Shown here one piece after another: positions 1 through 6,135 of a stretch of 13,817 nt of DNA. The DNA is from Thermococcus sp. (GTDB lineage Archaea; Methanobacteriota_B; Thermococci; Thermococcales; Thermococcaceae). The position numbers and the translations under genes are program-made. The number at the start of each line of letters is the position of its first letter. The first letter of the stretch is position 1. The notes below the pieces were generated by a model. It was not told the origin of the DNA. It did not search any database and was given only the letters and a program-made list of their open reading frames with translations. The stretch spans positions 1 to 13,817 of the forward strand of contig JAMOTW010000006.1 in assembly GCA_027062125.1 (NCBI GenBank). Direction: 5' to 3'.

Positions 1-592
1 GCTTCATCCCTTCGAGAACCTTTACCTGAGCGGAACGCTCCAGCGGGAGCTTGAGGGGGCCGTGAGGGGCAGGATAAGCGCCAACGTCTTCTCGCCGAGC
101 TTCGCCTCCATCCTGGACGAGCTCGACAGGGTTATCCCGGAGCTGAGCCCGAACGCCGCCGAGAGGCTCTTCACACTCTACCAGGAGTTCTTCATGTGCG
201 GTGAGGAAGACTGCACCGAGTACGCGATGGAGCGCGTTGGAAACCTGATAATCGAGCTCCGCAGGAGCGGGAAGCACCCGACCCAGATAGCGGAGCACTT
301 CAGGAAGGTCTACGGCCTAATCGTTTACTCGGGCGACGTCTTCACGTGGTTAGATGGCATCGTCAGGAAGCTTGAAGCGATAGAGAGAATCGCGAGGGTC
401 TTCCGCGTTAGGGGGGCGGAGGAAGAGGCGAAGGTCCTGAAGAGGGAAATCGAGGAGGGCAGAATGATACGCAAGGATAGCGGGGAGGAGAGAAGTTACC
501 AGAGGCCATCAAGCCGTGGGCACCACGGGAAACCAGGGAGAGGAACCCCTGCCCTGAGAAGGGCCGATAGGAGGGGAAAGAGGGCGGGCTGA
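1..592 (+). CDS. C-terminal part of a probable archaeal DEAD/DEAH-box helicase (DUF5814-like region), 5' truncated by window
   Basis: The reading frame is open from base 2, so the gene starts upstream; the GTG at 62 is only an internal codon. About 196 residues are visible. The first part (HPFENLYLSG, then a predicted helical region) and the segment with C-GEED-C, the helix NLIIELRRSGKHP, and YSGDVFTWLDGIVRKLEAIERIARV resemble, from memory, the C-terminal region of large archaeal superfamily-2 helicases labelled DUF5814. No helicase motif lies inside the window, so the function is inferred from this tail alone. The last 40 or so residues are a basic Arg/Gly/Ser-rich stretch whose composition differs from the rest and may reflect a frameshift. 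The gene converges with the DUF63 gene, with 3 bases between the stops. Confidence 0.5.
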   Translation, partial: LHPFENLYLSGTLQRELEGAVRGRISANVFSPSFASILDELDRVIPELSPNAAERLFTLYQEFFMCGEEDCTEYAMERVGNLIIELRRSGKHPTQIAEHFRKVYGLIVYSGDVFTWLDGIVRKLEAIERIARVFRVRGAEEEAKVLKREIEEGRMIRKDSGEERSYQRPSSRGHHGKPGRGTPALRRADRRGKRAG

Positions 593-595
593 GGC

Positions 596-1402
596 TCAGC
601 CCCCTATCTGGAGCACCAGCTGGGCCGGGTCCCTTATGGCCGGCCCCAGGCCGAGGATGTATATGGCCAGGTACCAGAAGCGCCTCTCCTCATCGTCCGG
701 AACCAGCTTCTGGAGACCGTAGTAGACTATCACGAGGATGATGGTTATCCAGGGGTAGTAGAAGTACGCCCCGAAGTGCTGGACGAGGATGTTCTCGAGC
801 CAGTGGACCTCGCGGTAGCCGTAGAAGTGTATGGCAACCACAGTCGAGGCTATGTCGTAGAAGTGAGCGAGAACCGCGTAGAGGTAGAGCCTGTCGAAGG
901 GCCTGTATTTGTATAATATGAGTATAGGAATCCAGGATGCGACCGTGTGGACGAGCGTCAGCTCGTAGGGTTCCCAGCTCTTTGCGTGGGTGATGAGAAG
1001 GTAGTTTGCCCAGAGAGCTAAGACCGTTCCCCATGCGATTGTGACCTTTGGATAGGCCTTGAGCTTCGCATCGGCCACTATGGCCGGAACTATGAGAATG
1101 AACGCCGTGAAGAATATTCCTGGTGTCAGTATCCACGGGTTCTCAGGCAGAATTGCCCCGTCGACGAGCGCCCTGATCGTCGCTCCAAAAACGACCATCG
1201 GCGTTACCGCCCAGAACAGCCTCTCGTCAACCCTGATTTTTAGAGGCTTGAGTATGTATCGGTAGGAGTATATGACGCCGAGACCGAAGAGCAGTGCGTA
1301 GACGAATGTGTTCACCGCGTTGTAGCCGCTCCTCGTGAACATGGGCTCCCAGAAGTAGGTGTAGAAGAACTCCCAGAGTTGGTGCCACAGTGATTCCAGC
1401 AT
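596..1402 (-). CDS. DUF63 family multi-pass membrane protein
   Basis: A 268-residue, very hydrophobic protein from the ATG at 1402, or 272 residues from the in-frame TTG at 1414. It matches the archaeal DUF63 family in length and signature: an N-terminal helix pair, GATIRALVDG followed by a Pro-rich loop (NPWILTPGI), the HFYDIASTVVAIHFYG segment, and a C-terminal GLGPAIRDP. About seven or eight membrane segments are likely, separated by short loops. The biochemical role of the family is unknown. I prefer the ATG: the TTTAAA box at 1434-1439 would start transcription near 1410, downstream of the purine-rich stretch at 1424-1430 that the TTG would need as a ribosome site. The gene diverges from the small membrane protein at 1506. 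Confidence 0.85.
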   Translation of the reverse strand: MLESLWHQLWEFFYTYFWEPMFTRSGYNAVNTFVYALLFGLGVIYSYRYILKPLKIRVDERLFWAVTPMVVFGATIRALVDGAILPENPWILTPGIFFTAFILIVPAIVADAKLKAYPKVTIAWGTVLALWANYLLITHAKSWEPYELTLVHTVASWIPILILYKYRPFDRLYLYAVLAHFYDIASTVVAIHFYGYREVHWLENILVQHFGAYFYYPWITIILVIVYYGLQKLVPDDEERRFWYLAIYILGLGPAIRDPAQLVLQIGG

Positions 1403-1433
1403 CTTCTCCCCCAAGGGTGAATCTCCCTCCCGG

Positions 1434-1439
1434 TTTAAA
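1434..1439 (-). promoter_or_regulatory. TATA box of the DUF63 gene
   Basis: TTTAAA on the minus strand, about 34 bp before the ATG at 1402, with GGGGGAG just upstream of that ATG as a possible ribosome site in a very short leader. Confidence 0.45.
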
Positions 1440-1463
1440 GGTCTTTTGGAGCGAAAAAGGGGA

Positions 1464-1474
1464 CTTTAATAAAT
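1464..1474 (+). promoter_or_regulatory. BRE/TATA box of the small membrane protein gene
   Basis: GCGAAAAA at 1451-1458 followed by CTTTAATAAAT at 1464-1474. Predicted transcription start is near 1495, with a GGTG-type ribosome site at 1491-1500 ahead of the ATG at 1506. Confidence 0.5.
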
Positions 1475-1505
1475 CCCAGCTCCTAAAGCTGGTTGGTGTG
1501 GTTGA

Positions 1506-1886
1506 ATGTATGAACCCGCGATGATCTCTGGAATCAGCGCCGCGGCAATACCCGGGGTTCTGCTGGCGCTCTTCATAGCGGCCCTGTTCCTGTGGATGGC
1601 CGTGAAGCTCATCGGAATCAAAAACGCCTCTATAGGGAAGGCCATGATCGCGATAGTCGGTGGCGGAATATTGGGCGCCCTGATCAGTGCTATCGTCGGG
1701 GCAATATTTCATCCCCTCGGCCCGATACTCGGTTTCCTGGCCAACCTCTGGGTGATAAAGGCGGTTTTTGACACCGGCTGGCTCAGGGCCTTCCTCGCGT
1801 GGATACTCTCGGCCGTGATAGCGGCCATAGTCATGGGGATCCTCGCGTTCCTGGGAATATTCACAATCGGGGTCTGTCCGTCGTGA
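1506..1886 (+). CDS. Small integral membrane protein, 3' end probably supplied by the IS607 insertion
   Basis: 126 residues, almost entirely hydrophobic, with about four predicted membrane helices (roughly residues 9-35, 44-68, 72-88 and 94-122). Short polar turns separate them (KLIGIKN, FDTGW). No cysteine pair or catalytic motif is seen and I do not recognise a characterised family. The last four codons (Val-Cys-Pro-Ser-stop) lie on what I judge to be transposon sequence. If the element is removed at the flanking GG dinucleotides, the frame instead runs Ile121-Gly122-Leu-Gly-stop. The membrane part is unaffected either way, so the protein is probably still made. The start is supported by a TATA box and a GGTG-rich ribosome site. 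Confidence 0.7.
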   Translation: MYEPAMISGISAAAIPGVLLALFIAALFLWMAVKLIGIKNASIGKAMIAIVGGGILGALISAIVGAIFHPLGPILGFLANLWVIKAVFDTGWLRAFLAWILSAVIAAIVMGILAFLGIFTIGVCPS

Positions 1887-2020
1887 GTTTTTAGGGAGGA
1901 ACGTGAGTGAACGTCCTCCCTCTCAAGTCCACCCTCACGACGGACTTGGGGCTCATCCGCCTCAACTCCCCTCCGGGTTCATCGGGGAGTAAATCACCGG
2001 CCTCACCCCCGCTCAGGGGA
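1871..2020 (-). ncRNA. Predicted omega/re-RNA (TnpB guide RNA scaffold) overlapping tnpB 3' end
   Basis: The last 130 bases of tnpB and the right end hold stacked hairpins. Their arms are CCCC/GGGG (2007-2010/2016-2019), ACTCCCC/GGGGAGT (1965-1971/1984-1990), AAGTCC/GGACTT (1925-1930/1942-1947) and GGGAGG/CCTCCC with an inner ACGT/ACGT (1894-1920). A perfect 12-bp inverted repeat, 1876-1887 against 1934-1945, could enclose the last hairpin but competes with the AAGTCC stem. TnpB guide RNAs are known to come from this position, with the guide read from DNA past the right end. The extent is inferred; the guide would lie at about 1850-1870 on the minus strand. Confidence 0.55.
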
Positions 2021-3138
2021 ACCCCAACTCCCCGCACCCAAATGTTAAACGCTCCAAGGAACTGCCTGTCAGCAATAAACCCACATTCACAAACCACCAG
2101 CCCGTTTTGGGACTCTAACCCACTCCCACATCTCGGGCAGGTGGAGGAAGTGTAAGCAGGATTGACGAACTCGATAGGAGCACGGTAAGAGAGTTTCTGG
2201 ACGATTCTACCCCAAGTAGAGCGGGACAGTTTGCGATTAAACTTTCTCGAACCGTTCTCCAGCATTTTAGACTTGTTCAAATCCTCGAAGATGAAGTGGG
2301 CGTCGGGAAACTCCCTTGATAACTGGACAGCGAGTTTATTCAGGAAGTCCTCAATCCTGTTCTTCCTGCGGGTGTAATACTTCTTTAAGAGCATTCCAAT
2401 CCTCTTCGGAGCCTTCCTCTGAATGCTCTTGAGTTTATCAATAATCCCATCGTAGGTTTCTGCAATCCTGTGGAGTTCACTCAAGTCCACCCTAATCCAG
2501 CCCTTCTCAGGATGATAAACGTCAAGACTCATCAGGTTGCTGTCAATCCCGATTTTAATCCTGCCTGTGAATTCCACTTCTTTGGAGAAGGTCAGGTAAA
2601 CGTTCTTCTCCCTGATTATCAGCTCGCCAGCCTTCCAGCCCTTAATCCTCTCGTAGAACCACTCGCCAGAATAGTCGAGTTCGAGGTATTCTTCCCTCGG
2701 TTTGACCGTTATCCTGATTTTTGAGCCTTCAACCTTCATCAGAGTGGTTTTGACCCGCACGAATTTCCTCTTCACGACTGGTTTTCTTCTTTTTCTCCTT
2801 CCTTTTAGGTAGTTCTGTCTCCAGCTCTCAAGGATTGAGTAGGCGGTTTTTATGGCAGAATCAACGTAGTGTTTGGCGAAGGGCCAGTTTTTGAGAAGTT
2901 CGTTTCTGAGCTCCCTCTTGAACCCGTTGGATTTTGGGAAATAGGGAATCAGTCGGGTGGTCTCGTAATACTTGTATTTTCCGTTTCCGATTGGGTAGCG
3001 GTGTTGGATTTTCTTCTCCTTCCAAGTCGTGTTTTCCCAGATTTCGTCAATCGCCCGCTGAAGGATTCTCTGATACTCGATGAGGAGGTTGTCGACAGCC
3101 CAATTGTGGGTCACCTTGTAGGTGAGGACGATTTTCAC
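1891..3138 (-). CDS. tnpB: TnpB, RNA-guided RuvC-like nuclease of the IS607 element, with altered RuvC-III motif
   Basis: 415 residues, normal TnpB size. The N-terminal wedge/REC-like part spans about 1-190 with the basic stretch KGRRKRRKP at 112-120. RuvC-I is IGIDSN with Asp199, RuvC-II is FIFEDL with Glu285, and a zinc knuckle uses Cys334, Cys337, Cys350 and Cys352. RuvC-III reads ADRQFLGAFNI at 356-366. In TnpB/Cas12 proteins the usual form is DRDxNAAxNI with the second Asp catalytic; here it is Gln359 (CAG at 2062-2064), and the Asn two residues later is Leu. The nuclease may therefore be inactive or rearranged. The start is GTG, overlapping the tnpA stop (GTGA), with GGAGGT upstream. 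Residues after about 372 are Gly/Pro/Arg-rich and coincide with the RNA hairpins. Confidence 0.92.
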   Translation of the reverse strand: MKIVLTYKVTHNWAVDNLLIEYQRILQRAIDEIWENTTWKEKKIQHRYPIGNGKYKYYETTRLIPYFPKSNGFKRELRNELLKNWPFAKHYVDSAIKTAYSILESWRQNYLKGRRKRRKPVVKRKFVRVKTTLMKVEGSKIRITVKPREEYLELDYSGEWFYERIKGWKAGELIIREKNVYLTFSKEVEFTGRIKIGIDSNLMSLDVYHPEKGWIRVDLSELHRIAETYDGIIDKLKSIQRKAPKRIGMLLKKYYTRRKNRIEDFLNKLAVQLSREFPDAHFIFEDLNKSKMLENGSRKFNRKLSRSTWGRIVQKLSYRAPIEFVNPAYTSSTCPRCGSGLESQNGLVVCECGFIADRQFLGAFNIWVRGVGVPLSGGEAGDLLPDEPGGELRRMSPKSVVRVDLRGRTFTHVPP

Positions 3139-3764
3139 TCATTCTCGACCTCCTCTATGAGTTTTTTCACGCCCTCCTTGAGTTTTTTGTATTTGTGGGA
3201 ACGCATTCCATACAATTTTCCCGCAAAGTGGCGGATTATGGTTATCAAGTCCTCAATGAGTTCTTCTCTCGGGGTCTTGTCTCTCTCGTGGATTGTTATT
3301 ATCTCTACACCGTGTTGCTGGAAGAAGAATTCGAGTGTTTTGAACCCAAAACGGGCGAGCCTGTCTGGATACGTAATAATGACTTTCGAGACTTCTCCTC
3401 TTGCAACTAACTCAAGGAGTTTGCGGTAATTCTTCCTGTTCTCGTTTAGTCCTGAGCCAATGTCCTTGAGGATTTGGATTTCCCATCCTCTTTCTCTTGC
3501 GTATTCTTTTATTGCCTCGATTTGGTTTTTCAAGTCGTCTTTTTGGGTGTGGCTGGATACTCTTGCATAACCGATGATTAGGCCTTCTTCAGGTTTTATT
3601 CCGAGGAGGCGTTTTATCTCGCTCTCGGGAATTCTTCTTCGCCCGCCGGGGGTTCTGATGACTTTGATTTTCCCTTCCCTGTCCCACTTCTGGATTGTTT
3701 TCGGGTGGACGCCGAGTATTTCGCTCGCCTGTTTGAGCGTGTAGAGTTTTTCCTTCACTACCAT
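3135..3764 (-). CDS. tnpA: IS607-family serine recombinase TnpA
   Basis: 209 residues from the ATG at 3764. The N-terminus is a MerR-like helix-turn-helix (YTLKQASEILGVHPKTIQKW, then the wing residues RTPGGRRRIP) at about 8-55. A small serine recombinase catalytic domain starts at 62 with IIGYARVSS; Ser70 is the expected nucleophile, and YPDRLARFG at 132-140 carries the conserved Arg pair. It catalyses excision and integration of the element. The frame continues upstream to a GTG at 3803, but TTTTAAAA at 3789-3796 lies inside that extension. It predicts a transcript start near 3766, so the ATG at 3764 would be nearly leaderless. Confidence 0.92.
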   Translation of the reverse strand: MVVKEKLYTLKQASEILGVHPKTIQKWDREGKIKVIRTPGGRRRIPESEIKRLLGIKPEEGLIIGYARVSSHTQKDDLKNQIEAIKEYARERGWEIQILKDIGSGLNENRKNYRKLLELVARGEVSKVIITYPDRLARFGFKTLEFFFQQHGVEIITIHERDKTPREELIEDLITIIRHFAGKLYGMRSHKYKKLKEGVKKLIEEVENE

Positions 3765-3788
3765 ACACTCACATTTAATCACTAAGAC

Positions 3789-3796
3789 TTTTAAAA
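3789..3796 (-). promoter_or_regulatory. TATA box of tnpA-tnpB
   Basis: TTTTAAAA centred 28 bp before the ATG at 3764, which fits a near-leaderless transcript and argues against the longer GTG start at 3803. Confidence 0.5.
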
Positions 3797-3874
3797 TTTT
3801 CACTCAAAAAGAACAGTTAGCTAAGGCGCACTCGCGGCGCTCTGAGTTTCTCTTTATTTTGGTTTGGGGTAAGG

Positions 3875-3882
3875 TATAAATA
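3875..3882 (+). promoter_or_regulatory. TATA box of the gene at 3906
   Basis: TATAAATA centred about 26 bp before the GTG/ATG pair at 3903/3906, with no ribosome-binding sequence in between, which suggests a leaderless transcript. It lies just outside the predicted end of the IS607 element. Confidence 0.6.
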
Positions 3883-3905
3883 TCCCCAGCACGCTAAACT
3901 ATGTG

Positions 3906-4541
3906 ATGCCTATGTTCTTCAAACCGGCCGAGCTCGAGTCCAAGGAGGTAAAACCCTTCGATTCCTTCCCCCTGGCGTTTCCGGAGGGGAGCCTATCCGG
4001 GATGGTCTCCACCGACGAGCTCGCCGAGACGGTTTTTCTTCATCATCTCACGGCCTCCCACCTGAAAAACGGACCCGTATACCACGTCGGTCCCGGCGGT
4101 TCCCTCTCACTCAGACACCTGAGGAAGCTCTCGGAGGACGTCTCGAACCTCTACGCTGGCAACGTCTACTCGGCCGACGAGCTGGTCGAGGCCCTCAAGC
4201 TGGTGGAGGACGGCTCCCTCGTAATCGTCTCCCGCTTCCCAGCCCTTCTGAACCGCTCCGCAGAAAAGCTCGTTGAGATGAGGAGGGTCGTGGACAAGAA
4301 GGGTCTCATCCTCGTTCTCAGCCACTTCACCCTCGACCTGAACGAGCTCGACCTTCCCGGGGAGTTCACGCGGCTCTACGACCTCCCGGAGCTCTTCGAG
4401 GCCCTTGCCGTCCTGAGGACGAGCTCCTACAGGGGTCATTACAGGATGAACCTCACCGTTCTCCGCGCCCCGGCGGAATACGTGGCGAGCGTCGGCGACC
4501 ACTCGATTCCAATAGACTCGCTGGTCAAGCCGTTTCTCTAA
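3906..4541 (+). CDS. Uncharacterised protein, possibly a RecA-superfamily relative without a Walker A motif
   Basis: 211 residues from ATG 3906 (a GTG at 3903 is in frame). No membrane segment or signal peptide is seen. The order of predicted elements recalls RadA/KaiC-like domains: a strand with a glycine turn (VYHVGPGG) where a P-loop would sit, then VYSADELVEALKLVEDGSLVIVSR, where the hydrophobic strand takes the Walker B position. Next comes a helix and strand (VDKKGLILVLSHF), and a basic loop before a final strand (RTSSYRGHYRMNLTVLRAP). There is no GxxGxGK[ST], so ATP binding is not supported. The fold assignment is inference; I do not recognise the family. Its stop overlaps the ecfT stop by four bases in a convergent arrangement. 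Confidence 0.6.
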   Translation: MPMFFKPAELESKEVKPFDSFPLAFPEGSLSGMVSTDELAETVFLHHLTASHLKNGPVYHVGPGGSLSLRHLRKLSEDVSNLYAGNVYSADELVEALKLVEDGSLVIVSRFPALLNRSAEKLVEMRRVVDKKGLILVLSHFTLDLNELDLPGEFTRLYDLPELFEALAVLRTSSYRGHYRMNLTVLRAPAEYVASVGDHSIPIDSLVKPFL

Positions 4542-5296
4542 CCGTAGATTTCCACGTGCCCGATTCCGAGGCCGTAGCGCGCGTAGAGGGTCAGCCCGAA
4601 CAGAACCAGAACGAGGACCATCGCAACGTAGTCCCTCCGCCCCATCCTGATGTCGTAGAGGAACGTCCTCTTCTCAGATGCACCGAGGGCCCGGCTCTCG
4701 AGGGCTATGCTCAGCTCGTGGGCGGTCTTGAGCGAGGCCACGAGAAGCGGTATGAGGACGGCTGTCATCTTCTTAGCCCTGACCAGGAAGTTGCCCTTCT
4801 CCACCTCCCAGCCGCGGCTCCTCTGGGCGTCCATTATGTTCCTTGAGAGGATGTAGAGGGTCGGGATGTAGCGGAGGGCTATCGATATCGTCAGCCCGAA
4901 CTCGTAGGGCATTCCTAGCCTCACGAAGCCGAGGATCAAATCCCTCTGGTTCGTCGTTATCAGCAGGAGGAAGGTCAAGAGGGCGAAGGTGAGCAACCTG
5001 GTGGCGAAGGAGATTCCAAAGAGCAGCCCTTTGAGCCTCGGTTCGTAAATGAGGGGCCACACGATTATCGTTATGATGACTATCGGCAGGAGGGGCTTCA
5101 GGAGCCTGAGCTGCTCTCCCACCGGTATCTTCCCGAGGAACCTCCCCACGAGGAGGAAGACGAAGAACAGGGGAATCAGCACCTTGGGGTCGTTGTAGAG
5201 CATTATCGCCGCTATCCCGAATGCCGTTCCGAGTATCTTAACCCTCGGGTCGAGGGAGTGAAGGAGTGAGCCCCTCTCTGAGTAGAACGGATATAT
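4538..5296 (-). CDS. ecfT: ECF transporter transmembrane component EcfT (BioN/CbiQ family)
   Basis: 253 residues. The N-terminal segment LHSLDPRVKI is the classic EcfT/CbiQ start, and about five membrane helices follow (roughly 23-54, 68-85, 93-115, 135-152 and 225-243). The coupling-helix motifs that contact the ATPases are present: AQRSRG at 158-163 and ESRALGA at 201-207. It links ATP hydrolysis in EcfA to movement of the substrate-binding S component. The GTG start codon (5299-5297) overlaps the ecfA stop as GTGA, so the two are translated as one operon. The divergent bioY makes biotin the likely substrate. Confidence 0.92.
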   Translation of the reverse strand: MYPFYSERGSLLHSLDPRVKILGTAFGIAAIMLYNDPKVLIPLFFVFLLVGRFLGKIPVGEQLRLLKPLLPIVIITIIVWPLIYEPRLKGLLFGISFATRLLTFALLTFLLLITTNQRDLILGFVRLGMPYEFGLTISIALRYIPTLYILSRNIMDAQRSRGWEVEKGNFLVRAKKMTAVLIPLLVASLKTAHELSIALESRALGASEKRTFLYDIRMGRRDYVAMVLVLVLFGLTLYARYGLGIGHVEIYG

Positions 5297-6087
5297 CACC
5301 GCCCACCACCCGCCAGCGCCTCCACCAGTTCGGGAACGTTTCTCACGAAGCCCACCCCGGCTTTCTCACTTATCCGGAGAAGCTCGGGTTTCTCAAGCCC
5401 GTAATCGTGAAGCTCCATCGAGAAGAACTCCTCGACCGGCCCGTCGAAGGCCTTCCTCCCGTCGTGGAGCAGAACTACCCTCTCTGCAAGCTCCAGAACC
5501 AGCTCCATGTCGTGGGTTATGACGAGTATCCCGTGCCCTTCCGAGTGAAGCTTCCTTATGGTTTTTACCACGCTCTCGGAGCTCCTCGCGTCCAGGCCAG
5601 TCGTGGGCTCGTCAAGAATCAGGTACTTCGGCCTCATGGCCAGAACACACGCTATGGCCAGCCTCTGCTTCTCGCCCCCGCTCAGCGAGTAGGGGGTTCT
5701 GTTCTCATAGCCTTCCAGATTGACGGCCCTTAAAGCCCACCTCACGCGCGCCTCTATCTCATCCTCGCTCAGCCCGAGGTTCCTGGGCCCGAAGGCCACC
5801 TCCCTGAAAACGTCCTCCTCGAAGAACATGTGCTCCGGGTTCTGGAAGACGTAGCCAACGAGTCTGCTCAGCTCCGCGACGGTATGCTCCCTCGTATCGA
5901 GCCCGTCGACCTCGACCATCCCCTTCGTCGGTTTCAGGAGGCCGTTCAGATGCTTCGCGAGGGTGGTCTTTCCGCTCCCGTTCTGACCGACTAAGGCCAC
6001 TATCTCGTTCCCCATCTGGAAGTCTATCCCTCTGAGGGCCTCCCTGCCGTTCTCGTAGACATGCCAAAGGTTTTTAACCCGGATCAT
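5296..6087 (-). CDS. ecfA: ECF transporter ATPase EcfA (BioM-like)
   Basis: 263 residues with all ABC ATPase motifs: Walker A GQNGSGKTT at 34-42, Q-loop Gln82 within YVFQNPEHMFF, signature LSGGEKQR at 135-142, Walker B YLILDE with catalytic Glu160, D-loop GLD at 164-166, and H-loop His192 in ITHD. The FQNPE..FF form around the Q-loop and the about 40-residue C-terminal extension are typical of EcfA/CbiO. It is the only ATPase gene here, so a homodimer is the simplest assembly. The ATG at 6087 has no ribosome site; a TATA box 26 bp upstream suggests a leaderless message. Confidence 0.93.
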   Translation of the reverse strand: MIRVKNLWHVYENGREALRGIDFQMGNEIVALVGQNGSGKTTLAKHLNGLLKPTKGMVEVDGLDTREHTVAELSRLVGYVFQNPEHMFFEEDVFREVAFGPRNLGLSEDEIEARVRWALRAVNLEGYENRTPYSLSGGEKQRLAIACVLAMRPKYLILDEPTTGLDARSSESVVKTIRKLHSEGHGILVITHDMELVLELAERVVLLHDGRKAFDGPVEEFFSMELHDYGLEKPELLRISEKAGVGFVRNVPELVEALAGGGR

Positions 6088-6099
6088 CGTGGGGATTTC

Positions 6100-6120
6100 A
6101 AGTTAAGGGTTTAAAAACTT
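6100..6120. promoter_or_regulatory. Shared ecfA/bioY promoter region with short palindromic arms
   Basis: The two ATGs are only 48 bp apart. TTTTTAAA (minus strand, 6110-6117) sits 26 bp before the ecfA ATG. On the plus strand, TTAAG at 6103-6107 or the same AT stretch may serve bioY. Arms AAGTT (6100-6104) and AACTT (6116-6120) form a weak dyad over the box that a regulator could use to control both directions; this is inference. Confidence 0.45.
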
Positions 6121-6135
6121 TGCAAGGTGGGTAAA

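Larger units (their letters stand above)
1871..3862 (-). mobile_element. IS607-family insertion sequence (tnpA + tnpB)
   Basis: An element of about 2 kb carrying a MerR-HTH/serine-recombinase tnpA and a tnpB in the usual IS607 order with a 4-nt overlap. IS607 elements are known to have no terminal inverted repeats or target duplication and to insert at GG. I place the ends at GG 1869-1870 and GG 3861-3862, because joining these gives the upstream gene a stop two codons later and because a 12-bp inverted repeat ties 1876-1887 to the tnpB 3' end. The GGGG runs at 1869-1872 and 3866-3869 leave a few bases of uncertainty. The third codon positions are visibly more AT-rich than in the neighbours. 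Confidence 0.75.

Noticed and set aside
1227..1712. 161-codon minus-strand frame
   Set aside because: It covers the divergent promoters and runs antisense to the small membrane protein; its His/Arg/Ser/Gly-rich composition is that of an out-of-frame shadow.
3765..3803. GTG at 3803 as the tnpA start
   Set aside because: The TATA box lies within this segment, so the first 13 codons would not be transcribed.
3811..3860. Possible CRISPR or other repeat array in the AT/GC mixed stretch next to tnpA
   Set aside because: Only short GCGC echoes are present and no repeat unit recurs; it is better explained as the left end of the IS607 element.
5266..5733. 155-codon plus-strand frame antisense to ecfA
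   Set aside because: Shadow of the ABC ATPase gene, whose motifs are all in the other strand.
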